Below are positions 52,147 to 61,175 of a stretch of 64,000 nucleotides of DNA, piece after piece. Where the stretch lies: NCBI GenBank assembly GCA_902363515.1, contig CABJAN010000003.1:62001-126000 (forward strand). The letters are read 5' to 3'. The stretch comes from Bacillota bacterium. GTDB taxonomy: Bacteria; Bacillota; Clostridia; Lachnospirales; Lachnospiraceae. The notes under the pieces were generated by a model. The model saw only the letters and a program-made list of their open reading frames with translations. It did no database searches and was not told the DNA's origin. Each line of letters starts with the position of its first letter. Position 1 is the stretch's first letter. A program made the position numbers and the translations under genes.

Positions 52147-53291
52147 AATGAAATTTCCTCTCTGTAAAATAAATTTTCTCCGGTTTCTTTATCAAATACA
52201 TGAAGCTTTTCCGGGTCAAAATAAAGCTGGAGCTTTTCCCCGGTTCTGGTCTGATTATCCGGTCTTAACCGCACTGCATGACTCTTATTCTGAGCATCAA
52301 AGTAAAGAATCACCTCTGCCCCAGGCATCTCTCTTGCAGTAATAGTTTCTACAATATCCACACTTGCTTCATCAAAGCCTCTGTGTACAGCATCTTCATA
52401 CTCCCAGATGTCCTCCGGACGGATACCAATCACAACCTTTTTTCCGTTTTCCTGCTCTTTTAATATCTGTCCCCTGCTGCCATCTACATAAACCTTTTTT
52501 CCAAGTTCTGTACCACCTAAATAAAGGGTTGTTCTGCCCTCTTCCTCTCCTACATAAGCGTCAAAAAAATTCATGGACGGAGAGCCAATAAAACCTGCTA
52601 CAAACTGATTTCTAGGATTGTTATAAATATTAGCAGGGCTTTCTACCTGCTGCACCACACCGTCCTTCATCACCACAATTCTGGTTCCCAAAGTCATAGC
52701 CTCTGTCTGATCATGAGTCACGTAAATCATAGTAGTCCCAAGTTCCCTATGTAATTTTGCCAGTTCAATACGCATCTGCGCCCTTAATTTGGCATCCAGA
52801 TTAGAAAGAGGCTCATCCATAAGAAAGGCTTTGGGCTTACGGATAATAGCGCTTCCAATAGCAACTCTCTGCTTCTGTCCTCCTGACAAGGCGCTTGGTT
52901 TTCTATCCAGCAACTGTTCAATTTCCAGAACCTTAGCCACCTGATGTACCTTTTTATCAATCTCTTTTTTGGGAACTTTTCTGATTTTCAGCGCATAGGC
53001 CAGATTTCCGTATACTGTCATATTGGGATACAATGCATAATTCTGAAAAACCATGGACAGCCCTCTGTCTTTTGGCTCATAATAGTTACACAGCTCCCCG
53101 TCTATCCACAATTCCCCGTCACTGATATCCTCTAGCCCTGCAATCATCCGCAAGGTGGTAGACTTTCCGCAGCCGGAGGGACCCACAAAAATAATAAATT
53201 CCCTGTCCTGTATATCCAAATTGAAATTCTTAACTGCGTAATGTTCTCCATCATACTGTTTGCATATATTTTTCAAAACAATCCCTGACAC
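52143..53291 (-). CDS. ugpC: ABC transporter ATP-binding protein, UgpC/MsmK type
   Basis: A 382-residue ATPase. Walker A FVGPSGCGKST, signature LSGGQKQRVAIG, Walker B KAFLMDEPLSNLD and switch VTHDQ are all present. A C-terminal regulatory (TOBE/OB) domain from about residue 240 is typical of carbohydrate importers, and proteins of this type can serve several importers. The start is a GTG at 53291 with AAGGAG 8 bases before it. First gene of the operon; no promoter was identified with confidence upstream. Confidence 0.92.
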   Translation of the reverse strand: MSGIVLKNICKQYDGEHYAVKNFNLDIQDREFIIFVGPSGCGKSTTLRMIAGLEDISDGELWIDGELCNYYEPKDRGLSMVFQNYALYPNMTVYGNLAYALKIRKVPKKEIDKKVHQVAKVLEIEQLLDRKPSALSGGQKQRVAIGSAIIRKPKAFLMDEPLSNLDAKLRAQMRIELAKLHRELGTTMIYVTHDQTEAMTLGTRIVVMKDGVVQQVESPANIYNNPRNQFVAGFIGSPSMNFFDAYVGEEEGRTTLYLGGTELGKKVYVDGSRGQILKEQENGKKVVIGIRPEDIWEYEDAVHRGFDEASVDIVETITAREMPGAEVILYFDAQNKSHAVRLRPDNQTRTGEKLQLYFDPEKLHVFDKETGENLFYREEISL

Positions 53292-53393
53292 AATTTTTCT
53301 CCTTCCTGTTCAAAACCTGTAACTTAGTTTAAAGAGAAAAATGCACCTTAACTATCATGGTTTTCCAAAATAAAGGTTAAATTTACATAAAAA

Positions 53394-53439
53394 AACCGAT
53401 TCTGACACTCTGTTAACCAGATTGTCAAAATCGGTTTTC
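53394..53439. terminator. Bidirectional terminator between MATE-2 and the ABC operon
   Basis: AAACCGATTcTGACA and TGTCAaAATCGGTTT arms with T-runs on both strands. It follows the MATE-2 stop and precedes the ABC operon, both leftward, so it ends MATE-2 transcripts. Confidence 0.8.
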
Positions 53440-53445
53440 TTTCCT

Positions 53446-54837
53446 CTACTCTACAATATTCTGCAGCCAAACACCTTTCTTCACCAATACAAATCCTATG
53501 ATACATTTAATAATATCTGCCATCTGCACTGCAATAAAGATATACACCACATACAACTCCGTAAAATGCCCTAAAAGATAAGCAATAGGAACGCTGATAC
53601 AGCAGATAAACACACTGTCAAAGAAGAAGGTTACAATGGTTTTTCCACCGGAGCGCAGGGTAAAATACGCTGCGTGGAGAAAAGCCTGCATTGGCATAAA
53701 CACCGCAGTCACCATAATGAAATACTTCGCCAGTTCTCTGGATGCGGGATTTGTGTTGTATAACTGTGGAAACAGCGGCGCAATAACCAGCATTACCAAT
53801 GCCACACCAGTACAGCACATAACAGAAAATACAATCATCTTGCGGTCTGTATCTTTTGCTTCTTCCATTTTTCCTGCTCCCAGAAGCTGTCCTACCACAA
53901 TCGCCACCGAATCACCCAGGGCAATAAATACTACGTTAAATAAATTAGAAATGGTGTTGGAAATATTCATTCCTGCCACCACATTCATTCCTCTTACAGA
54001 ATAGCACTGGAGAAGCAGAGCCATGCCCGCAGCCCACATGGTTTCATTGAGCAGCAGAGGAGTTCCCTTAATTAAAATACGCTTCACCAGATAACCAGGA
54101 ATCTTCATGGTACGATACAGCCCTTTTATATAAGTATTCTGTTCCTTGTGCGCATGGGTCCAGCAAACCACAATGAAAGCCTCTACATAGCGGGACATTA
54201 CCGTAGCCACAGCAGCTCCCTTAACACCAAGTTCCGGGAAACCAAACTTACCGTAAATCAGCAGATAATTAAACACCAGGTTTACAAGAACCGCTGTAAT
54301 TCCTGCTTTCATAGGAGTAATGGTACTTCCACATTCTCTTAACGTACTGGCATAAACCTGAACCACCATAAAAGCCGGAAGCCCTGCCAGCATAATCCAG
54401 AGATATTCCTTTCCATAACGAAGGGCTGCCGCAGTGTCTCCTCCGTCCTGATTTCCGTTGAGATACATCTGAATCAGTGGTTCTCCGAATACAGCCAGAA
54501 TCAAAATCGTAACACCTGTTAAAATAGCTGCCATCCAAAGTTTAAACCGGAAGGTATTTGCCACACCCTCGTCATCCTTTTGTCCGAAGAACTGGGCTGT
54601 GAAAATCCCCGCCCCAGACACACCGCCGAAAATACACAGGTTGTATACAAAAATAAGCTGGTTTACAATAGCCACTCCGGTCATCTGCTCTGTACCAACC
54701 TGCCCAACCATAATATTATCCAGCAGACTTACAAAATTGGTAATACCATTCTGAATCATAATAGGAACTGCAATTAACAAAACCATCTTATAAAACTGTT
54801 TGTCGCCAAATAATTTCTCTTTCCAATGTCCTTTCAT
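53446..54837 (-). CDS. MATE-family efflux transporter (2)
   Basis: A 463-residue, twelve-helix member of the MATE family, different from the protein at 46606. It has PIMIQNGITNFVSLLDNIMVG at the start, QTTEQMTGVAIVNQ-like text (EQMTGVAIVNQ) and the second-half counterpart LLNETMWAAGMALLLQ. It exports cationic or other small compounds. A promoter with TTGTAT (54903-54908), 18 bases and TATAGT (54879-54884, with extended TGC) lies upstream on the minus strand. It is divergent from surface acylation locus 2. Confidence 0.92.
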   Translation of the reverse strand: MKGHWKEKLFGDKQFYKMVLLIAVPIMIQNGITNFVSLLDNIMVGQVGTEQMTGVAIVNQLIFVYNLCIFGGVSGAGIFTAQFFGQKDDEGVANTFRFKLWMAAILTGVTILILAVFGEPLIQMYLNGNQDGGDTAAALRYGKEYLWIMLAGLPAFMVVQVYASTLRECGSTITPMKAGITAVLVNLVFNYLLIYGKFGFPELGVKGAAVATVMSRYVEAFIVVCWTHAHKEQNTYIKGLYRTMKIPGYLVKRILIKGTPLLLNETMWAAGMALLLQCYSVRGMNVVAGMNISNTISNLFNVVFIALGDSVAIVVGQLLGAGKMEEAKDTDRKMIVFSVMCCTGVALVMLVIAPLFPQLYNTNPASRELAKYFIMVTAVFMPMQAFLHAAYFTLRSGGKTIVTFFFDSVFICCISVPIAYLLGHFTELYVVYIFIAVQMADIIKCIIGFVLVKKGVWLQNIVE

Positions 54838-54878
54838 TTGTATTTCTCCCTCATTTGTAAATATTGTTAATGCTTCTT

Positions 54879-54908
54879 ACTATAGCATAAAAATCTAAAA
54901 GAATACAA
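54879..54908 (-). promoter_or_regulatory. Promoter of MATE-2
   Basis: TTGTAT (54903-54908), 18-base spacer, extended -10 TGCTATAGT (hexamer 54879-54884). The divergent acylation operon starts from a separate promoter; TTGACG at 54998-55003 is its only -35 candidate. Confidence 0.55.
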
Positions 54909-55078
54909 CCACAAATTTTCTACCCAAAAAATTGACCAATTTCTTGTGAAAAACCCCAAAAATTTCTCTATGTCAAATACTGTCGCATATTGCACTCTTG
55001 ACGAATTCGATATATTATAAATAGTAAGGATTATTTTTAGTTAAATATTGATAAAGATAGATAAGGGGCAAATCTAAA

Positions 55079-55900
55079 ATGAAGAAAAAACTATATCAAA
55101 CCTATCGTTCTATGACTCGATGGGTAAAGCGGCAGATTCGCAATCCCCGTAAACGGCTTGTTTTAGAGGCGGTTGCAGTAGCTGCTATTATTATTGCCAT
55201 TATTTCCCTGGTTACCTCCGGTAAAAAAGTCAACACTGAAGGAATCAAAGAAGGGGTTTCCTATATTAAATCCCTGGAAAAAAAGGATACCAGTGAAATT
55301 GAACAGGAAATCAAAGAAATTAAAAGAGCTGAGAGAAAAGCAGCCTTAGAAAGCGGTGAAATCAATGTATGGGCACAGTTTAATGACTCTGTGATTCTTG
55401 GAGATTCCCGTGCAGTGGGATTTGAGGTTTTCGACTGCGTGGATGACAGCCGCGTATTTGCGGATGCAGGAGCTACCATTCGGAAAATTCCGGAATACAT
55501 AGATGGGATAAAGGCTGTGAATCCATCCAGTATTATTCTCTGCTTTGGTATCAATGATATGAACATTGGGTTCTGGAAAACCTGCGAAGAATATATAACA
55601 GAATATGACCAGATGATTCAGCAGCTTCAGGAGGCTTTACCTGATGCTACGGTATATGTAAACTCTATTATTCCTGCCACGGATCCTGCTTTCCAGAAAT
55701 CTGAGAAATGGCGGGAAATCCCAGATTGGAACGAACAGCTAAAGGCACATTTTGAAGAAACAGGAGTTCCTTTTATTGATATTACGGAGGAAGTGGAAGA
55801 ACATAAGGATCTCTATGACGTGGATGGCATCCATATGCGAAAAGAATTTTATCTGTACTGGGGTAACGCTATCATTATGGAGGTAACAGAAAATGAATAA
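55079..55900 (+). CDS. Membrane-anchored SGNH hydrolase, first gene of MBOAT locus 2
   Basis: A 273-residue protein. A basic N-terminus is followed by one transmembrane helix (about 28-47) and a coiled, charged linker. The C-terminal SGNH domain (about 98-270) has SVILGDSRAVGF with the nucleophile Ser, ILCFGINDMNIG and the catalytic pair in DVDGIHM. Outside the membrane it could add or remove acetyl groups on the polymer. It begins the four-gene operon SGNH, DUF4358, MBOAT, DHHW; the next ATG overlaps this stop by 8 bases. Locus 1 at 7017 has no such gene. AAGGGG is about 10 bases before the ATG. Confidence 0.88.
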   Translation: MKKKLYQTYRSMTRWVKRQIRNPRKRLVLEAVAVAAIIIAIISLVTSGKKVNTEGIKEGVSYIKSLEKKDTSEIEQEIKEIKRAERKAALESGEINVWAQFNDSVILGDSRAVGFEVFDCVDDSRVFADAGATIRKIPEYIDGIKAVNPSSIILCFGINDMNIGFWKTCEEYITEYDQMIQQLQEALPDATVYVNSIIPATDPAFQKSEKWREIPDWNEQLKAHFEETGVPFIDITEEVEEHKDLYDVDGIHMRKEFYLYWGNAIIMEVTENE

Positions 55901-56375
55901 GAAAATTTCCTTTTTGACACCCATACGGGTAGCTATGGTTGTAATTCTCTTTGCTTTTATTGTGTTTCTCCAGATAGGAGACAAGGAAAGCAAAGCATCT
56001 TTGAAAACCGTAACCAACAAGGTGGTAAAGTCCATCAAAGTGGAAGGAATGGCAGAGAGCAACAACCGTATGTTTAAGAAATTCTATGGATTAAATGCCA
56101 GTGATTATGAAGGCGTCACCTTATATGCACCGGAGACAAATATGAATGCCCAGGAGCTTCTGATTGTAAAATTAAAGGACAGTTCTCAGGCAGAGGCGGT
56201 TACAAAAGCTATTAACAGCCGCCTGGAAACTCAGAAATCCAGTTTTGAAGGTTACGGGATTGAACAGTTTGATATGCTGGAAAACCACATCCTGGATGTT
56301 CAGGGAAACTTTATTCTCTATATTGTCCATCCAGATGCTGCCAAGGCTGACCAGGCTTTCCGCAACAGCCTTTAA
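55893..56375 (+). CDS. DUF4358-family protein, MBOAT locus 2
   Basis: A 160-residue protein with one N-terminal helix (about 11-27) and no lipobox. An extracytoplasmic domain follows: FYGLNASDYEGVTLYAPETN, then NAQELLIVKLKD, AVTKAINSRLETQKSSFEGYG and FILYIVHPDAAKADQAF. This is the typical DUF4358 pattern of a strand, a long helix and a final strand. GGAGG lies just before the ATG, inside the preceding gene. It is the counterpart of the lipoprotein at 7017. Function is unknown; its constant presence beside MBOAT genes suggests a structural or regulatory part in acyl transfer. Confidence 0.85.
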   Translation: MNKKISFLTPIRVAMVVILFAFIVFLQIGDKESKASLKTVTNKVVKSIKVEGMAESNNRMFKKFYGLNASDYEGVTLYAPETNMNAQELLIVKLKDSSQAEAVTKAINSRLETQKSSFEGYGIEQFDMLENHILDVQGNFILYIVHPDAAKADQAFRNSL

Positions 56376-56412
56376 AAATGTAATGACCATAAAAATGAAA
56401 GGATAAAAAAGT

Positions 56413-57825
56413 ATGATTTTCAGCAGTATTTTCTTTCTGTTTGTATTTCTTCCCATAACCCTCTTCCTGTACTATGTTGTGCCCTGGAAGTTCAAAAACT
56501 TCATGCTCTTATTATGCAGCCTGATTTTTTATGCCTGGGGAGAACCTGTATATGTATTCCTCATGCTCTTTAGTATTGTGTTCAACTATTTAAGTGGTAT
56601 CGAAATTGATGGATACCGGCAAAATGAAAACACAAAGATGCTAAGGTACAGTTTCTGGTTTACTGTAATTGTAAACCTGGCAATTTTGGGATTCTTTAAA
56701 TACTACGGATTCCTGGTAAACAACTTAAACGCAATCCTGCCTTTTGAAATTCCGTACAGGGAATTGTCCCTGCCCATTGGTATTTCCTTTTATACCTTCC
56801 AGACCCTCTCCTACATCATTGATGTATATAAGGGGGTTGTGCCTGTACAGAAGAACTTTGTTTCCTTCGGCGCTTATGTAACCATGTTTCCACAGCTCAT
56901 TGCCGGCCCTATTGTCCGCTATACAGATGTGGATGCACAGCTTAGCAAACGTACCCATTCCCTTTACAAATTCGGTCAGGGCGTTTCCTGGTTCTTAAGA
57001 GGTCTTGGAAAAAAGGTACTTCTTGCTAACAATATTGGTATGACTTATGATGCCATTGCTGCCATCCTTCCTGCTGAGCGCTCTGTTCTTACAGCATGGA
57101 TTGGATGTATTGCCTATGCAATGCAGATTTATTTCGATTTCGGCGGTTATTCCGATATGGCCATTGGTCTTGGAAAAATGTTCGGATTTGAATTTATTAA
57201 AAACTTTGATTACCCTTATATTTCAAAAAGTGTTACTGAATTCTGGAGAAGATGGCACATTTCACTGGGAACCTGGTTCCGGGAATATGTTTATATCCCT
57301 CTGGGTGGAAACCGCGTGTCCAAGGCCAAGCATATCCGCAATATCTTAATCGTGTGGATGCTCACCGGTTTCTGGCATGGCGCTGCCTGGAACTTCATGC
57401 TCTGGGGACTTTACTATGGTCTTCTTTTACTGGCAGAAAAGCTATTCCTGGCTCCGAAGCTGGAAAAGCTCCCGGCCAAGGCACAGCAGGCCTATTGTTT
57501 CATTCTGGTTCTGTTTGGATGGGTATTATTCTTCTCACCAACCCTAAAAGATGCCTTTGTATACATAGGAAATATGTTTGGAATCGGCGGCAGCGGCTTT
57601 ATTGATTCTACAGGACTTTACTATCTGGCACAAAACCTGATTCTCCTGGTAATCTGCGCCCTGTGTTCCACTCCATGGTTATGGAAAAAATTCCGCCGCT
57701 TCACCTTACAGAAAGGTAAATATCCTTCTGTAGCTGCAGCAGTGATTTATACAGCAATTTTTATTTTTTCCATTGCCTACCTGGTAAATGCAACTTATAA
57801 CCCATTCCTCTATTTCCGATTCTGA
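56413..57825 (+). CDS. MBOAT-family O-acyltransferase (AlgI-like), locus 2
   Basis: A 470-residue multi-pass membrane protein. It shares the same blocks as the copy at 7618: SLPIGISFYTFQTLSYIIDVY, MFPQLIAGPIVRY, EFWRRWHISLGTWFREYVY and the conserved His at about residue 322 in GFWHGAAWNF. Both end in NPFLYFRF, so the two copies are paralogues. Predicted to carry acetyl groups to the outer face for polymer O-acylation. The DHHW partner gene starts 20 bases after its stop. GAAAGGA precedes the ATG. Confidence 0.93.
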   Translation: MIFSSIFFLFVFLPITLFLYYVVPWKFKNFMLLLCSLIFYAWGEPVYVFLMLFSIVFNYLSGIEIDGYRQNENTKMLRYSFWFTVIVNLAILGFFKYYGFLVNNLNAILPFEIPYRELSLPIGISFYTFQTLSYIIDVYKGVVPVQKNFVSFGAYVTMFPQLIAGPIVRYTDVDAQLSKRTHSLYKFGQGVSWFLRGLGKKVLLANNIGMTYDAIAAILPAERSVLTAWIGCIAYAMQIYFDFGGYSDMAIGLGKMFGFEFIKNFDYPYISKSVTEFWRRWHISLGTWFREYVYIPLGGNRVSKAKHIRNILIVWMLTGFWHGAAWNFMLWGLYYGLLLLAEKLFLAPKLEKLPAKAQQAYCFILVLFGWVLFFSPTLKDAFVYIGNMFGIGGSGFIDSTGLYYLAQNLILLVICALCSTPWLWKKFRRFTLQKGKYPSVAAAVIYTAIFIFSIAYLVNATYNPFLYFRF

Positions 57826-57844
57826 CAGGAGGCGATACAAAAAT

Positions 57845-59059
57845 ATGGAAAACCAAAGACATCCTCATAAGAGAAAAATGACTCCGGAAGAAAAAAGACT
57901 CAGAAAAGAAAAGCTCTTTTATCAGCGGAGTTCCAAAATCTATTTTAAAATGGCTGGTATCTTTCTGTTTTTTCTGATTATTGCTTTTGCCTTTAACCTC
58001 TTTAGCAAAGACAAAAAGTATTCAGAATCTGAAAACCGTATGTTGGCTCAAAAACCTGAATTTTCCATGGCAAACCTGGCCAGTGGAAAATACATGAAAG
58101 ACATGGAAGACTATGTAACAGACCAGTTTTTTATCCGTGATAAATGGATTAACTTAAAAGTTTTAGAAGACCTGGCTCTTGGAAAACGCGAATCCAACGG
58201 CGTCTATATTGGCAAAAAGGACCATCTTATGGAAATCCCAAGCGCGCCAAACCAGAAAGCCCTGGATAATAATCTGGACGCTATCAGTAACTTCGCTGCC
58301 AGTCATCCGGACATCAACACTGTTATGACCCTGATTCCCAATGCAGCCTATGTATATAACCATCTCATTCCAAGAAATGCTCCGGTAAGAGACCAGGAAG
58401 CAGATATTAAGTATGTCCAGAGCGCAGTAGGTACTTCCCTGAACTTTGTAGACTTGACAAAAACCATGACATCACACAAGGATGAAGAAATCTATTACAA
58501 AACAGACCATCACTGGACAACCCTTGGGGCGAAATATGCCTTTGATGCTCTCAGCACTGCCCTTGGTATTGACAGTCCAACCCAGGAGTACACCATTTAC
58601 CCCGTAACCCACAGCTTTCAGGGGACATTAACCTCCAAAAGCGGTTATGACAAAGGCATGGACACCATTGAACTTTACATTCCTCAAAATGTAAATACAG
58701 ACTGTGTGGTAAACTTTGTAGATGAAGGAAAGCGGACTGCTTCCATGTATGAAAGCGCCGCTCTGGAAAACAAAGATAAATATGAAGTATTCTTCGGAGG
58801 AAACCATTCCCGCATTGACATTTCCACGCCCATGGAAGGAAAGAAAAATCTGTTGCTTTTCAAAGACTCTTATGCCAACTGTTTCATTCCTTTCCTGGTG
58901 CCTTACTACAGAAACATCATTGTCATTGACCCAAGATATTACTATGACAATATTGAAAGCCTGATTACAGACAACGAAATCACAGACATTCTGTTCCTCT
59001 ATAATGTAAATACCTTCATGGGAGACACCTCTCTTGGGGATGTATTAGCGGCGGAATAA
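57845..59059 (+). CDS. DHHW-family surface acyltransferase partner, locus 2
   Basis: A 404-residue protein. The N-terminus is long and Lys/Arg-rich, then one membrane helix (about 38-57) and an extracellular SGNH-like domain. The signature IYYKTDHHWTTLGAKYAF and the later LFKDSYANCF (nucleophile Ser) are seen. It keeps both His of DHHW, unlike the locus-1 protein. AGGAGG is 10 bases before the ATG at 57845. Last gene of the operon, ending at a bidirectional terminator. It likely hands the acyl group to a surface polymer. Confidence 0.88.
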   Translation: MENQRHPHKRKMTPEEKRLRKEKLFYQRSSKIYFKMAGIFLFFLIIAFAFNLFSKDKKYSESENRMLAQKPEFSMANLASGKYMKDMEDYVTDQFFIRDKWINLKVLEDLALGKRESNGVYIGKKDHLMEIPSAPNQKALDNNLDAISNFAASHPDINTVMTLIPNAAYVYNHLIPRNAPVRDQEADIKYVQSAVGTSLNFVDLTKTMTSHKDEEIYYKTDHHWTTLGAKYAFDALSTALGIDSPTQEYTIYPVTHSFQGTLTSKSGYDKGMDTIELYIPQNVNTDCVVNFVDEGKRTASMYESAALENKDKYEVFFGGNHSRIDISTPMEGKKNLLLFKDSYANCFIPFLVPYYRNIIVIDPRYYYDNIESLITDNEITDILFLYNVNTFMGDTSLGDVLAAE

Positions 59060-59063
59060 GCGC

Positions 59064-59111
59064 AAAAAAATAACCGTTTTCCTATATTAAAGGATTACGG
59101 TTACTTTTTTG
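59064..59111. terminator. Bidirectional terminator between locus 2 and GH127
   Basis: TAACCGT and ACGGTTA arms around a 19-base AT loop, with A/T tracts on both sides giving T-runs for both directions. Confidence 0.8.
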
Positions 59112-59117
59112 TAAACC

Positions 59118-61061
59118 TTAAATTCTCACCCAGACAGTCATTTCCCCAACGCCCCGGTTGGTCCATGCATAGTAAGGAATAAAGGTTAATTCCTGTTTTT
59201 CATAAGCCTTTCCCTGATACGGACGATACAACACTTCTTCTCCCCAGTTTTTCTCTGATAAACGTTTCCCCTGTGTTTTTAAGGTTACCACGCCTTTCAG
59301 CAAATCTTTTTCAAAGGTTTCTGTGAACACTGGATTTTCTTCCAGATAGAGTTCCTGAAGCTGGTCCTGATTATCAATTTCTTCCAGGCAGTACACAAGT
59401 GGTCCTCTCATAACCGCCACTTTTCCAATGTCTTCTCTCACCTTTGGATTTGCCTCAACCAGTGTCACCGGCATATCCATCTTCAGAATAATTTCATCCC
59501 CGTTTTTCCACATACGGTTTAAAATTGCATAGCCTTTTTCCACATGATATTCTGATTTTACACCGTTGATTGTGAGTTCATAATTCTGGCACCAGCCCGG
59601 AATCCTTACCGCATATGTAAAGGCACTTTCCTCCTGATTTTCCACGCTAATCTTCACAGAGCCATTCCAGGGATACTGGGTTTCCACATGGAATGTGTTT
59701 TTCTTTCCATTCAGAACAGCCTCTATCTGTCCACCCACAAACAAATTCATATAAATTGCCTCTTCACTGCATTCAAAGGCGTAACCGCCTATAGAAGAAA
59801 GCAACCTTGCCACATTTGGCGGACAGCAGGCACAGCCAAACCATTTCTGACGGACTGGTTTTACATGTCGCTTAAAGTAGTCCTTTTCACATGCCTCCGG
59901 ATTCACTTCCAGAGGATTTACATAGAAAAAGCTCTTGCCATCCAGAGACATTCCGCTAATCACTCCATTAAACAGCGCCCTCTCCATAACATCTGTGTAT
60001 TTACTGTCTTTGGTAATCTCAAACATCCTTCTGGCAAAGAAAATCAGTCCAATGGCAGCGCAGGTTTCCGCATACACGGTATCATTTGGAAGGTCATAGT
60101 CAAAGCTAAAAGCCTCTCCATGCTCCGTAGCACCAATCGCTCCAGTAACATACATCTGTTTTTTCATAATATTATCCCAGATTTTCTCACAGGCCCGGAA
60201 CAATTCCTCATCCTCTGTAGCGCTGGCAACTTCTGCCATACCGGAATAAAGATAAACAGCGCGCACAGCATGTCCTTCTGCCTTATCCTGCTCCCGCACC
60301 GGTCTTCCTGCCTGATAATACTGCTTCTGCATATAAGTGTCATCCCAGAAGCATTTGTTATGATTCTTTTTGCACTCTTCATCAAAAAATAACGGAGCCT
60401 GTCCCCTCTGGTCAATAAAGTATTTTGCCAGCTTTAAGTGACGTTCTTCCCCTGTTACTTCATACAGGGCAGCCAGAGCCATTTCTGCTACCTCATGTCC
60501 CGGATATCCCGGAATCTTGCCTCCCTCTGTTCCCAGATGTTCTGCCACACAATCGGCATAAGCAATAGCAACATCCAGAAACTTTCTCTTTCCCGTAGCC
60601 TTATAATAAGCCACTGCTGCCTCTGTCATATGTCCCAGGCAATATAATTCATGATGATCCATCAGATTTGTAAAACGCTTTTCCAGTCCATTAATAATGT
60701 AATACGTATCCAGATATCCATCCGGCTGCTGTGCTGCTGCAATTAAATCAATAGTTTCATCTGCAGTTTGCTCCAACTTTTCATCCGGGTGCCACATAAG
60801 AGAATAAGCCACAGCTTCCAGCCATTTATAAACATCACTGTCCTGGAAGACCATTCCCTGAAAACTTCCCTCCTCCAGTTTTGCTGCCACTCTGAAATTC
60901 TGTATGCAATAGCTTGGCTCTGCTTCCTTTATCCTGTCATTTAAAGCCTCCCACTGGTAAGGAATCACATGGTTTCTCACCAGCTCCATGTATTCCTTCC
61001 AAAAGGCATCTTCAATCTGTATCTGCTTTAAAGATAAAGGATGTAATTTTTTCTCTAACAT
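59118..61061 (-). CDS. GH127 beta-L-arabinofuranosidase
   Basis: A 647-residue enzyme of the DUF1680/GH127 family with no signal peptide. By comparison with HypBA1 of Bifidobacterium, the zinc/thiolate site is Glu332 and Cys334 in AETCAAIG, with Cys412 (nucleophile) and Cys413 in CACCPPN. Glu316 in EHGEAFSF is the likely acid/base. The alpha/alpha barrel is followed by C-terminal beta domains. It releases beta-L-arabinofuranose from hydroxyproline-linked or plant arabino-oligosaccharides after uptake. GGGAGG lies 8 bases before the ATG. It is divergent from the AraC gene at 61176, its likely activator. Confidence 0.93.
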   Translation of the reverse strand: MLEKKLHPLSLKQIQIEDAFWKEYMELVRNHVIPYQWEALNDRIKEAEPSYCIQNFRVAAKLEEGSFQGMVFQDSDVYKWLEAVAYSLMWHPDEKLEQTADETIDLIAAAQQPDGYLDTYYIINGLEKRFTNLMDHHELYCLGHMTEAAVAYYKATGKRKFLDVAIAYADCVAEHLGTEGGKIPGYPGHEVAEMALAALYEVTGEERHLKLAKYFIDQRGQAPLFFDEECKKNHNKCFWDDTYMQKQYYQAGRPVREQDKAEGHAVRAVYLYSGMAEVASATEDEELFRACEKIWDNIMKKQMYVTGAIGATEHGEAFSFDYDLPNDTVYAETCAAIGLIFFARRMFEITKDSKYTDVMERALFNGVISGMSLDGKSFFYVNPLEVNPEACEKDYFKRHVKPVRQKWFGCACCPPNVARLLSSIGGYAFECSEEAIYMNLFVGGQIEAVLNGKKNTFHVETQYPWNGSVKISVENQEESAFTYAVRIPGWCQNYELTINGVKSEYHVEKGYAILNRMWKNGDEIILKMDMPVTLVEANPKVREDIGKVAVMRGPLVYCLEEIDNQDQLQELYLEENPVFTETFEKDLLKGVVTLKTQGKRLSEKNWGEEVLYRPYQGKAYEKQELTFIPYYAWTNRGVGEMTVWVRI

Positions 61062-61175
61062 TTTTAAAACCTCCCAAACTTTTTCTGTACCGTTATTTTT
61101 ATTGATGATATGATAGTATCATACAGGAGTTTTTATACAACTCACAAATCAAAAGAAAAGGTGGACAAATCCCAT

